64,000 nucleotides of DNA. Origin: Herbidospora sakaeratensis (GTDB lineage: Bacteria; Actinomycetota; Actinomycetes; Streptosporangiales; Streptosporangiaceae). The DNA lies in assembly GCF_001570525.1 (NCBI RefSeq), contig NZ_BBXC01000024.1, positions 27,784 to 91,783 on the forward strand, given 5' to 3'. Positions 50,729-58,321 of this stretch are shown here, one piece after another (position 1 is the first letter of the stretch; each line of letters opens with the position of its first letter). Below the pieces are notes generated by a model. The model was not told the origin of the DNA, did no database searches, and worked only from the letters and a program-made list of their open reading frames with translations. Position numbers and translations under genes: made by a program.

Positions 50729-51370
50729 GTGACCGTCATTCTCGTGGTCGACGACGACCCCGCCGTGGCCGAGGTCGTCGCACGTTATCTCGAACGTGAC
50801 GGCCACGAGGTCGAGTGTGATCCCCTGGCCCTCACCGGACCGCCCGACCTGCTCATCCTGGACATGAACCGGCTCGCCGTCGGCCGTGAGCTGCGCGCCC
50901 GCTGGCCGGTCCCGGTGATCATGCTCGGCGAGGCCATCGACCTGGCCGTCGACCTCGACGCCGACGCCGACGACTACGTCACCAAGCCCTTCAGCCCCCG
51001 TGAGCTGGCCCTGCGCGTCGCCGCGGTGCTCCGCAGGGCCCGTGGATCGATCGTGCCGGCCGGAACCGGGGTGCTGCGCGACGCCGACCTCGTGGTCGAC
51101 GTCGGGGCCCGCCACGTGCGCCTGGGCGACGCGGAGGTCACCCTGACCGCCCGCGAGTTCGACCTGCTGGTCTACCTGCTGCGCAACCCGCGCCAGGCGT
51201 TCAGCCGCACCGACCTGCTCGACCGCGTCTGGGGCTGGGCGTTCGGCGACTCCTCGACGGTCACCGTCCACGTTCGCCGACTGAGGGAGAAGATCGAACG
51301 CGACCCGACCGACCCCGGCCGCATCATCACCGTGTGGGGCGTCGGCTACCGCTACGAACCGAGGTCGTGA
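50729..51370 (+). CDS. OmpR-family response regulator with shortened receiver domain
   Basis: A 213-residue protein. The receiver has the acidic triad start DDD (8-10), Asp45 in LLILDMNR and Lys86 in VTKPFSPREL. It is about 16 residues shorter than usual: eight are missing between the acidic pocket and Asp45 (helix 2 region) and eight between Asp45 and the Lys. The usual Thr/Ser of the IMLTA motif is replaced by IMLGE. The OmpR/PhoB winged helix (about 120-210) is intact: LTAREFDLLVYLLRNPRQAFSRTDLLDRVWG and VTVHVRRLREKIE. It may be phosphorylation-independent. TAGTCT is 7 nt before the GTG, so the mRNA is likely leaderless. Confidence 0.88.
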   Translation: MTVILVVDDDPAVAEVVARYLERDGHEVECDPLALTGPPDLLILDMNRLAVGRELRARWPVPVIMLGEAIDLAVDLDADADDYVTKPFSPRELALRVAAVLRRARGSIVPAGTGVLRDADLVVDVGARHVRLGDAEVTLTAREFDLLVYLLRNPRQAFSRTDLLDRVWGWAFGDSSTVTVHVRRLREKIERDPTDPGRIITVWGVGYRYEPRS

Positions 51371-51741
51371 CCGATCGAGAACGCCTCGGTGATCGCCCGG
51401 AACGTCGGGCACGGCCAGCGCCACATGCAGCTGCGGCAGCGCAGGATCGGATGGGCCGTGTCGCTCGTGATGCCGCCCGCGTCGCGCGGCTGGTGCAGGT
51501 CGATCAGCCGCAGCGACAACTCGGAGAAGGCCAGCAGATCGTCTCGGGAGGCTTCCAGGAAGTCGAGGTCGGTCGAGGCGAGCCGGGTCTTGATCGGTAC
51601 GAAGCCCTCACGGTTCAACAGGTATCGCAGAGGTCTGACCGCGTCACGCCATGAACTCGCCTTGTCGGTGCGGATCTGGATGACTTCCAGCCGCTCACGA
51701 AGCCGACGTCTCTGTGGATCTTCGGGAAGTTCCGTGTTCAT
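51352..51741 (-). CDS. Conserved hypothetical protein with Cys-rich C terminus
   Basis: A 129-residue protein with a strong SD (GAGGAGGAG) before ATG 51741. It is mainly helical with a charged N-terminal half (RRRLRERLEVIQIRTDKASSW), a LLAFSELSLRLIDLHQP helix and a C-terminal CRSCMWRWPCPTFRAI motif whose three cysteines could bind a metal or an iron-sulphur cluster. I recognise no family function. Its last 19 bp overlap the convergent response regulator gene. Confidence 0.7.
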   Translation of the reverse strand: MNTELPEDPQRRRLRERLEVIQIRTDKASSWRDAVRPLRYLLNREGFVPIKTRLASTDLDFLEASRDDLLAFSELSLRLIDLHQPRDAGGITSDTAHPILRCRSCMWRWPCPTFRAITEAFSIGHDLGS

Positions 51742-51905
51742 GAGCGCCGCTCCTCCTCGGGCTCCGGCGGGAGCCGGTTCCTTAGCGTCAAGCTTCGCGC
51801 ACTCTGCGTTTACATGGGACCGAAATCGGGGACAAAGGGCGGACGACTCTTCGGTAATCCCAGAGGAACGTGACCCAGCGCCCGACCGGCGCTAGTGTGC
51901 GCGCT

Positions 51906-52253
51906 GTGGAGCTCAAAGTCTCGACTCGATCGCATGCGGGTCACGCTGTGATGGCCGTAATCGGAGAAATCGACCTCTATACCGCGCCTCGCCTGCAGTC
52001 GGAGTTCACCCGAGTGCTCGAAGAGACCGCGCTTGACCGGGTCGTCATCGACATGTCCGGCGTGGAGTTCTGTGACTCCACCGGCATGAACGTGCTGCTG
52101 TCCGCTCTCAAGCGGCTCAAGGAACGCGGCGGCGTGCTGGAGGTGGCCGCACCACGTCCGGCGGTCCGCAAGATCCTGCAGGTGACCGGTCTCGACTCGG
52201 TGTTCACCGTGCACGAGAGCGTGCCCGCGGAGCTGGCCAACCCGACCGGATGA
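51906..52253 (+). CDS. STAS-domain anti-anti-sigma factor (BldG/RsbV-like)
   Basis: A 115-residue STAS protein. It shows the family strands (VMAVIGEIDLYTAPRLQ) and the phosphorylatable Ser in VEFCDSTGMNVLL. Such antagonists are phosphorylated by RsbW-type kinases and release sigma factors when dephosphorylated. GTG 51906 is preferred: the protein then starts like BldG and TAGTGT lies 7 nt upstream, suggesting a leaderless mRNA; GTG 51870 (with GAGGAAC 3 nt upstream) is an alternative. The stop overlaps the next gene by 4 bp (ATGA). The RsbW-type protein at 49051 is a candidate partner. Confidence 0.9.
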   Translation: MELKVSTRSHAGHAVMAVIGEIDLYTAPRLQSEFTRVLEETALDRVVIDMSGVEFCDSTGMNVLLSALKRLKERGGVLEVAAPRPAVRKILQVTGLDSVFTVHESVPAELANPTG

Positions 52254-52999
52254 GCGACCTTTCCCCCCGCTCCGACACCGCGGTCGTCATCCCGGCCAAA
52301 GACGAGGGCGACCGCATCGCCACGACGGTGACCGCGGCCCTGCGCCTGCCCGGCGTCTCGATCGTCCTCGTGGTCGACGACGGCTCGTCCGACGAGACCG
52401 GGCGGGCGGCGCGCGCCGCCGGCGCCCGCGTCGTGCGCCACAGCCGCAACCGCGGCAAGGCCGCCGCCATGGAGAGCGGCGCCGAAGCCGTGCGGCTGCT
52501 CGACGAAGACTGCAACCTGCTTTTTCTGGACGCCGACCTGGGGGAGACGGCCGCCGCCGCGGCCCCCCTGATCGGACCGGTCCGCGACGGCATGGCCGAC
52601 ATGACCATCGCGACCTTCACCACCCGCGTGAAGCTGGGCGGCCACGGCGTCGTGGTCAGGGTCGCCCGCGACGGCATCAAACGGCTGACCGGCTTCGACC
52701 CGGCCCAGCCCCTCAACGGCCAGCGCTGCCTGACCCGCGCGGCCTTCGAGGCGGCCCGTCCGCTGGCGGCCGGGTTCGGCGTGGAGACCGGGTTGACGAT
52801 CGACCTCGTCCGGAAGGGGTTCCGGGTCGTGGAGGTCGAGGTGGAGATGGCCCATCGCGCCACCGGCACCGACTGGCGGGCCCAGCTGCACCGGGCCAAG
52901 CAACTGCGCGACGTGTCACGGGCGCTGGCGGCCCGCGAGCCGACGGTGGTCAAGGCGATGGAGACGATCGAAGGTCTGCGGCCGAACACCCGTTCCTGA
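52250..52999 (+). CDS. Glycosyltransferase family 2 protein
   Basis: A 249-residue GT-A fold enzyme: AVVIPAKDEGDRI, VDDGSSDET (nucleotide-binding Asp), HSRNRGKAAAMESG, and LFLDADLGE (the DxD metal site). The middle part with NGQRCLTRAAFEAARPLAAGFGVETGLTIDLVRKG is characteristic of glucosyl-3-phosphoglycerate synthase or polyprenyl-phosphate sugar transferase-like GT2 proteins. The acceptor cannot be named. No membrane helix is present. It is co-translated with the STAS gene and ends with a strong terminator. Confidence 0.85.
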   Translation: MSDLSPRSDTAVVIPAKDEGDRIATTVTAALRLPGVSIVLVVDDGSSDETGRAARAAGARVVRHSRNRGKAAAMESGAEAVRLLDEDCNLLFLDADLGETAAAAAPLIGPVRDGMADMTIATFTTRVKLGGHGVVVRVARDGIKRLTGFDPAQPLNGQRCLTRAAFEAARPLAAGFGVETGLTIDLVRKGFRVVEVEVEMAHRATGTDWRAQLHRAKQLRDVSRALAAREPTVVKAMETIEGLRPNTRS

Positions 53000-53011
53000 G
53001 GGTCCTGTTTG

Positions 53012-53035
53012 TTTCGGGCGCTTTCGCGCCCGAAA
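53012..53035 (+). terminator. Intrinsic terminator after the GT2 gene
   Basis: A perfect 10-bp inverted repeat (53012-53021 with 53026-53035) with loop TTTC follows the stop codon by 12 bp. Confidence 0.88.
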
Positions 53036-53086
53036 TTTCGGTTGGTGGATGCCGGAATCGACCTGACCTCAGATGGCCTGACGAGG

Positions 53087-53113
53087 TTTTCCACAGGCTG
53101 GGAGTTGTCCACA
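53087..53113 (+). other. Two DnaA-box-like nonamers
   Basis: TTTTCCACA (53087-53095) matches the DnaA consensus TTWTNCACA, and TTGTCCACA (53105-53113) matches the preferred actinomycete form. They are in the same orientation, 18 bp apart, in the promoter region of the MptB-like gene. They may titrate DnaA or link transcription to replication; two boxes are not an origin. Confidence 0.55.
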
Positions 53114-53164
53114 GGTTGCCTCCGGGCAGGTTGACGCCGGGCGGGCGGCCCTAGGCTTCTCGGC

Positions 53165-54541
53165 GTGGAGCGTGTGGCTGCGGGCAGGCTGGCCGTCTGG
53201 TGTGTGGCGGCGGCCCTTGGGCTGACCGTGCTGCTGGCCCTGCTCGGGCCGTCGGCGCTGCAGCCCCGGCTGACCGGGTCCGGGTGGTTGCCCGTCTTCT
53301 TCGACGCCGGGTTGCCCGGATGGCCGGTCATCGGGCTGGGGGCGGCGGTCGTCGTCTTCGGGACCGCCGGGGTGCTGCTCGGGCTCTACGGCGCGCCTTC
53401 GTTGCGGGTGTTGCGGTGGCTGGGGGTCGTGGCGGTTCTGCTCCTGGCCTTCCTGCCGCCGATCGGGTCGTCCGACCACCTCAACTACGCCGCCTACGGC
53501 CGGTTGGCGGCCCTCGGGCACGACCCTTATTCGGTCACGCCCGACCGATTCCCCGGCGACCCCGTTGTCGGGGCGGTCGAGGAGTGGGCCACGACGCCGA
53601 GTGTCTACGGTCCCGTCACGACCGGGGTGCAGGCGCTGGCGAGTCTCGTGGGCGGCGACTCCGTCCGGCTGACCGTGTTCGTGATGGCGCTCGTCAACGC
53701 CGCCGCCTTCCTCGCCGTCGCCTGGCTGCTCGGGTCGCGCGGGGTGGTTCTGTGGACGGCCAATCCGCTGGTCGTCCACCATCTCGTCGGCGGCATGCAC
53801 GCCGACACGCTCGCCATCGCCTTCGTGGTCGCCGCGCTGGTCACCCGGTTCAAGGGCGTCTTCCTCGGCCTGGGGGTCGCGGCCAAGGTGACCGTGGGGG
53901 TGGTCGCGCTCGGCGTCGCCTGGGAGCTGCGCCGGAACCTGGGCCGGTTGGCGGTGGTCGCCGCGACCGCGCTGGCGGTCTCCGGGGTGGCCTACTGGCT
54001 GGCGGGGCCGCATTCGCTGGGGCAGGTGCTCAACGCCAGCAAGATGGTCTCGCTCGCGACGCCGTGGAGCGTGGTCAAGAGCGGGCTCCAGGCGGTGATC
54101 GGCCCGGGGTCCTACCAGGTCTGGATCCAGATCGGGTCGCTGCTCCTGTTCGCCGCGCTGGCGGCGCTCCTGCTGCGGGCGCTGGCGCCGCTCGACGCCA
54201 CGCGGGTCGCCGTGGCGTTCTCCGTCGCGTGGTTGTTCGCCACGCCCTACGCGCTGCCCTGGTATGACGGGCTCGCGTTCGCGCTGCTCGCCCTGGTGCC
54301 GAGGTCGTGGCTCGACTACGTCCTGGTCGCCCGGATCTCGTTGTTGTCGCTGGCCTACCTGCCGGCGCGCCAGTTCGACCAGCCCGCCGGGTCGGAGTGG
54401 CTGGTGGAGGTGGTCAGGTCTCAGGTCGTTCCGTGGCTGCTGCTGGTTGTGGTGGTGTTTCTGCTCGTACGACTGCCGCGAGTGTCAGCGGTACGGCCAC
54501 CGTCAGTGCCATCGCCGGAATCGCGATCCCCGAGTCGTTGA
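53165..54541 (+). CDS. MptB-like polyprenol-phosphomannose-dependent mannosyltransferase
   Basis: A 458-residue integral membrane GT-C enzyme with about twelve helices. The signature of the MptB/MptA group is present in the first loop: SSDHLNYAAYGRLAALGHDPYSVTP and TTPSVYGPVTTG, plus WTANPLVVHHLVGGMHADTLAI. The family transfers mannose from polyprenol phosphate to lipomannan or related glycolipids at the outer face. TAGGCT is 7 nt before the GTG, consistent with a leaderless mRNA. Its last 128 bp overlap the 3' end of the opposite-strand gene, an unusually long convergent overlap. Confidence 0.82.
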   Translation: MERVAAGRLAVWCVAAALGLTVLLALLGPSALQPRLTGSGWLPVFFDAGLPGWPVIGLGAAVVVFGTAGVLLGLYGAPSLRVLRWLGVVAVLLLAFLPPIGSSDHLNYAAYGRLAALGHDPYSVTPDRFPGDPVVGAVEEWATTPSVYGPVTTGVQALASLVGGDSVRLTVFVMALVNAAAFLAVAWLLGSRGVVLWTANPLVVHHLVGGMHADTLAIAFVVAALVTRFKGVFLGLGVAAKVTVGVVALGVAWELRRNLGRLAVVAATALAVSGVAYWLAGPHSLGQVLNASKMVSLATPWSVVKSGLQAVIGPGSYQVWIQIGSLLLFAALAALLLRALAPLDATRVAVAFSVAWLFATPYALPWYDGLAFALLALVPRSWLDYVLVARISLLSLAYLPARQFDQPAGSEWLVEVVRSQVVPWLLLVVVVFLLVRLPRVSAVRPPSVPSPESRSPSR

Positions 54542-56579
54542 TCAGGAACCCGACGAACGCCGCCGTCAGCGCGCCGATCAACCCGGCCCGCAGTTCGGGG
54601 GCCTTCTCGTAGGCCACGCTCAGCGCGGCGACCTTCATCTCGCGCGGCCGGGCCAGCACCAGGAACAGGAACGCCACCGCGACCAGCGAGAGCAGGGTCA
54701 GCGGCCAGTTCCCCAGCGTGCCGAGCATCGCGCTGAGCTTGCGCGCCAGCACCCCGCCGGCCTCGCCGTCGACGACCTGCTGGACGAACGCGCCCAGGTG
54801 GGTGCGCTGCTCGGCCGGGCGCGACCAGTCGGCCAGCGCGATCACCGTGATCAACGCGGCGCCCCCGGCGGCGATCAGGGCCAGCCGGGCCACCGACACC
54901 CGCAACCCCGCCAGGAGCAGCAGGAATACCGCGAAACCGAGCACGAACGACGGCACCCCGCCGAAGTCGGCCCCCCAGGAGGGCCAGCCGTCGGCGGCGA
55001 TGGCGAGCAGGCCGTACAGGCCGCAGAAGGCGAACGCGAGCCCGCGACGGCGGATGAAGTGCGCGGCGGCGGCCAGGAACAGGATCGTGCCGGTCGAGTA
55101 GACGGCGAAGGCCATGTTGCCGAAGCCGTAGAACCGGCCGCCGGTGACCGGTTCGTAGCCGGTCACCGCGTTGACCTGCAGGTGTGAGCCCGTCATGACG
55201 TCGAGCAGCAGCGCCAGCGACGACACCCCCGCCACCACGCCCAGCGGCCCGAGCACCTCGCGCCGCCACGGCCCGGCGAACGCCATCCCCGCGATGAGCA
55301 GGGCGAAGCCGAGGATCGTGCCGACCAGCGCGGGCATCGGATGGGCGACGCTCCACCACGGCACGAGCTGCGCCAGGAACGTCGAGACGGGCACCGCGCC
55401 GCTGACGACGCCGACGATCATCATGGCCCGCCCGGCGGCGACGACCTGGCGTCGCATGATCACCGCCGCGACGGCGTAGAAGAGCACCTGGATCATGACC
55501 AGCGCGAAGAAGAACGGCTCGCGCACGTCCCTGAGAACCTGACTGGCAAGATCGTCGTCAGCGAGGGCCTGCGGGGTGGCGGGCTCGGTCGTCGAGGTCC
55601 AGGCGCGGCCCACGACGCCGTCGGGCACGGGCAGGCCGAGGGCGGTCAGCGCGGTCGCGGTCAGGTCGGTGATGGTGACCAGCCCGACCTGCCGGGTTGA
55701 CGACGCGGTCAGCAGCCCCTTCCCGAACCCGGGCCCCGTGGCCATGGCGACGTGCAGATGGGCGGTGGTACGCGCGTCGGAGACCCCCCCGACCAGCACC
55801 GTGGCCCCCTGAGGAACCTTGGCGAGGATGGCCCCGACGGTGACGTCGGCGGCGGCGACGGCCTGGTCCCTGCCCCGGTCGCTCAGGCCGGCGGCGAGCC
55901 AGGCGTCGGAGATCTCCGGGGCCTCGGTGACGATGAGCTGGTGACCGGTGGGGTCGAGGTCGGCGATGGTGGTGGCGTAGGTGGTGACATTTCCGGAAAT
56001 GTCGGCTGCGGCCAGCAGGGCCCCCGGGCCCACGGCGGCGACCCGGCCCCCGGCGTCCTTGACCGCCTGCCCGAGGGTTCCGATCCGCGCCTGGAACGAC
56101 GAGTGCTCCTGGAGCGCGACGAGCGAGCGCCAATCGGGCACGGCGGTGCCCGAGGGCCGGGCGGGCGGCTCGCAGTTCAGGTCGGCCGCCCGCTGTCCCG
56201 CCGAGACGGTCAGCCAACCGGCGACCGGGCACGTGATGCCCCGGCCTACGAGCGGCACCGCCCGGGTCGACAACGAGGCCGCACCGGCGGTCTCGGCGAG
56301 TTTCCACAGGTTGGGGGTGCGCGTGGGGCTGAGGTCGGCCCACTCCAGCCCCGGGACGCCGATGATCACCACCTGGCCCCGGGGGGCCGCGAGCGCGGTA
56401 CCCGGCAGGCAGAAGGCCCCGGCCAGGGCGGCGGTGAGCAGAACCCAGACGATCCGGTGGAACCTGTTCGGGCGGCGAACCGGGTTCGAGGCCGGATGGC
56501 TGCCGGCGACGCCGCCCGAAGAGACCGCCGTGTCCAGAGCGGGTCCCCGTGCGGCCTCGGTCGTGGAGGGGTCGTGCAC
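54414..56579 (-). CDS. Large membrane protein with extracytoplasmic phosphatase/phosphodiesterase-like domain
   Basis: A 721-residue protein with SD AAGGAG before GTG 56579. Residues 42-65 form a signal anchor. The extracytoplasmic domain (about 68-345) resembles the alkaline-phosphatase superfamily: GQVVIIGVPGLEWADLSPTRTPNLWKLAETAGAA, and the repeated ITDLTATALTALGLP end. The normal metal-binding Asp/Thr residues are only partly recognisable, so activity is uncertain. The second half (about 355-705) has about ten membrane helices with the well-conserved GYEPVTGGRFYGFGNMAFAVYS segment. It lies between two mannosyltransferases and may act on lipid-linked glycans. I do not know its function. 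Confidence 0.75.
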   Translation of the reverse strand: MHDPSTTEAARGPALDTAVSSGGVAGSHPASNPVRRPNRFHRIVWVLLTAALAGAFCLPGTALAAPRGQVVIIGVPGLEWADLSPTRTPNLWKLAETAGAASLSTRAVPLVGRGITCPVAGWLTVSAGQRAADLNCEPPARPSGTAVPDWRSLVALQEHSSFQARIGTLGQAVKDAGGRVAAVGPGALLAAADISGNVTTYATTIADLDPTGHQLIVTEAPEISDAWLAAGLSDRGRDQAVAAADVTVGAILAKVPQGATVLVGGVSDARTTAHLHVAMATGPGFGKGLLTASSTRQVGLVTITDLTATALTALGLPVPDGVVGRAWTSTTEPATPQALADDDLASQVLRDVREPFFFALVMIQVLFYAVAAVIMRRQVVAAGRAMMIVGVVSGAVPVSTFLAQLVPWWSVAHPMPALVGTILGFALLIAGMAFAGPWRREVLGPLGVVAGVSSLALLLDVMTGSHLQVNAVTGYEPVTGGRFYGFGNMAFAVYSTGTILFLAAAAHFIRRRGLAFAFCGLYGLLAIAADGWPSWGADFGGVPSFVLGFAVFLLLLAGLRVSVARLALIAAGGAALITVIALADWSRPAEQRTHLGAFVQQVVDGEAGGVLARKLSAMLGTLGNWPLTLLSLVAVAFLFLVLARPREMKVAALSVAYEKAPELRAGLIGALTAAFVGFLINDSGIAIPAMALTVAVPLTLAAVVRAETPPQPAAATERPET

Positions 56580-56632
56580 GAGGTCTCCTTCCCTGCGGGC
56601 GGTCGGCGGGCTAAACGGTAGCCTGCCTCGTC

Positions 56633-57790
56633 GTGGGAAGCGTTGCGCGGAGTCGGACGAGCTGGTGGCCGCTGGCGGGCCTGCTGCTGGTGGTGGCCGC
56701 GGCCGCGCCGCTGGTGCACTACTGGCTGACCAACCCCGATGACCAGCGGCTCGTCGATCTCGACGTCTACCGGCTCGGCGGGCAGGCGCTGCTCGACGGG
56801 TTGCCCGTCTACGGCGTGGTCACGCCGGCGCCGCAGTTGCTGCCGTTCACCTATCCGCCCATCGCGGCCATGCTCGCGGTGCCGCTCGCTCTGTTGCCGT
56901 GGCCGGTGCTCCAGTGGGTGTGGACGGCGGCCATCATCGGAACGCTGGTCGCCGTCGTCTGGGTGGCCTTTCCCGAGCAGCGGAAATGGTTGCCGCTGGT
57001 CACGATCGCGTGCCTTTACCTGATGCCGATCCGCGACCAGATCAGGTTCGGTCAGGTCGATCTGTTCCTCGTCGCGTTGTGCCTGTTCGACGTCGTGGTC
57101 AAACGGCCGTGGTGGCCGCGCGGCATTCTCATCGGCATCGCGACGGCGGTGAAGCTCACGCCCGGCGTGTTTCTCATCCTCTTGTTGCTGGTGGCGTGGC
57201 GGAAGCCGTACCGGAATGAGGAGATGAAAACGTTCCTCACGGCGTCGGGAACGGCGGCGCTGCTCACGGTCATTCCGTTTCTGGTGATTCCGCGGGACGC
57301 CGTCGACTTCTGGTTCGGGGCGCTGCTCGATTCGGAAAGGCTCGGGGCCAATACGGCGACCACGAATCAGTCGATGCGCGGGATGTTGCTGCGGCTCTAC
57401 TGGCCCGATGCGCTGACCACCGTGCTCTGGCTCGCCGCCGTCGCCTTCATCGGCTGGTACGGCTTCCGCGCCGCCCGCCGCCATTACCTCGATGGCCACC
57501 TCGTCACCGCGACGGCGTTGACCGGATTGATGGCCGTGTTGTTGTCTCCGGTGGCGTGGATTCACCATCTCGCCTGGATCGTGGTCGTGCTGGCGGCGCT
57601 GCCGGAGATCCGGCAGAAGGCGGTCACGTGGGTCTATTACGTGCTGCCCATTCCGTGGTGGGGGGCCTACGTCAAGATGTGGGAGATCCCCGTGTTGTCG
57701 CCGACGCTGGGGAAGATCGTGCAGAACGCGTTCGGGCTGGGGGCGATCGCGCTCGTGTTCATCCTTGCCCGAACCCGGGCGAAACCGTGA
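56633..57790 (+). CDS. GT87 family polyprenol-phosphomannose-dependent mannosyltransferase
   Basis: A 385-residue GT-C membrane enzyme. Family features are the early aspartate loop LVDLDVYRLGGQALLDGLPVYG, FTYPPIAAML, the IRFGQVDLFLVALC helix, and the late SPVAWIHHLAWIVVV segment. GT87 members (PimE, Rv2181) add alpha-mannose to phosphatidylinositol mannosides or lipomannan. TAGCCT is 8 nt before the GTG. With MptB-like and GT2 genes nearby, an envelope glycolipid pathway is likely. Confidence 0.88.
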   Translation: MGSVARSRTSWWPLAGLLLVVAAAAPLVHYWLTNPDDQRLVDLDVYRLGGQALLDGLPVYGVVTPAPQLLPFTYPPIAAMLAVPLALLPWPVLQWVWTAAIIGTLVAVVWVAFPEQRKWLPLVTIACLYLMPIRDQIRFGQVDLFLVALCLFDVVVKRPWWPRGILIGIATAVKLTPGVFLILLLLVAWRKPYRNEEMKTFLTASGTAALLTVIPFLVIPRDAVDFWFGALLDSERLGANTATTNQSMRGMLLRLYWPDALTTVLWLAAVAFIGWYGFRAARRHYLDGHLVTATALTGLMAVLLSPVAWIHHLAWIVVVLAALPEIRQKAVTWVYYVLPIPWWGAYVKMWEIPVLSPTLGKIVQNAFGLGAIALVFILARTRAKP

Positions 57791-57812
57791 CCGCGCCATT
57801 ACGCTCGGTCGC

Positions 57813-58271
57813 GTGCTGGTTACCGCTTTCGTGATCGTCGGGTTGCTCGCCGGGTTCACCGGGGTCGTCATCGGGCTCTATTCGCTGCGCAACGCGCGGG
57901 CCGCCGTCCAAGACTGCCTCGACGTATTGGCCCGGCGGGCGGCGGTCGAGGGGGTCGTCGACACCAAGGCGATCCGCGACGTCGCCGTCTTCCGCTACGA
58001 CGCGCTGGAGGAGATGACCGGGCGGTTGTCGTTCTCGGTGGCGCTGATCAACGGGCTGGGCGACGGGATCGTGCTGACGTCCATCAACGGACGGACCGAA
58101 ACCCGCACCTACGTCAGGGCCCTAAGGGGCGGCAAGGGGCTCCAGCCGCTCTCTCCGGAGGAGGAGCAGGCGGTGCGGGCCGCGCGGCTCGGGCTGGGGC
58201 CCGAGGTCGAGGCGGCCGACGGTGACCTGCTGCGACCCGCCGGAGGGCTCTGGAGCAACTCGGCCCGCTGA
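57813..58271 (+). CDS. DUF4446 family membrane protein
   Basis: A 152-residue protein with one N-terminal membrane helix (about 2-24), then the DUF4446 domain: LDVLARRAAVEGVVDTKAIRDVAVFRYDALEEMTGRLSFSVALINGLGDGIVLTSINGRTETRTY and LQPLSPEEEQAVRAARLG are the family core. The function is unknown. GTG 57813 is chosen over GTG 57765 because TACGCT lies 7 nt upstream and the product then starts at the helix. It precedes pheA, as in many actinobacteria. Confidence 0.85.
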   Translation: MLVTAFVIVGLLAGFTGVVIGLYSLRNARAAVQDCLDVLARRAAVEGVVDTKAIRDVAVFRYDALEEMTGRLSFSVALINGLGDGIVLTSINGRTETRTYVRALRGGKGLQPLSPEEEQAVRAARLGLGPEVEAADGDLLRPAGGLWSNSAR

Positions 58272-58292
58272 ACTCGTAAAGTTCCGCATACT

Positions 58293-58308
58293 CCACAGCC
58301 GACTGTGG
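58293..58308 (+). promoter_or_regulatory. Palindrome in the pheA promoter region
   Basis: CCACAG (58293-58298) and CTGTGG (58303-58308) form a perfect inverted repeat with a 4-bp spacer, directly upstream of the putative -10 TAACCT (58310-58315) of pheA. An operator is possible; the regulator is unknown. Confidence 0.35.
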
Positions 58309-58321
58309 CTAACCTGGTGTT

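Noticed and set aside
53087-53113. Replication origin
   Set aside because: Only two DnaA-like boxes are present and dnaA, dnaN and gyr genes are absent from the window.
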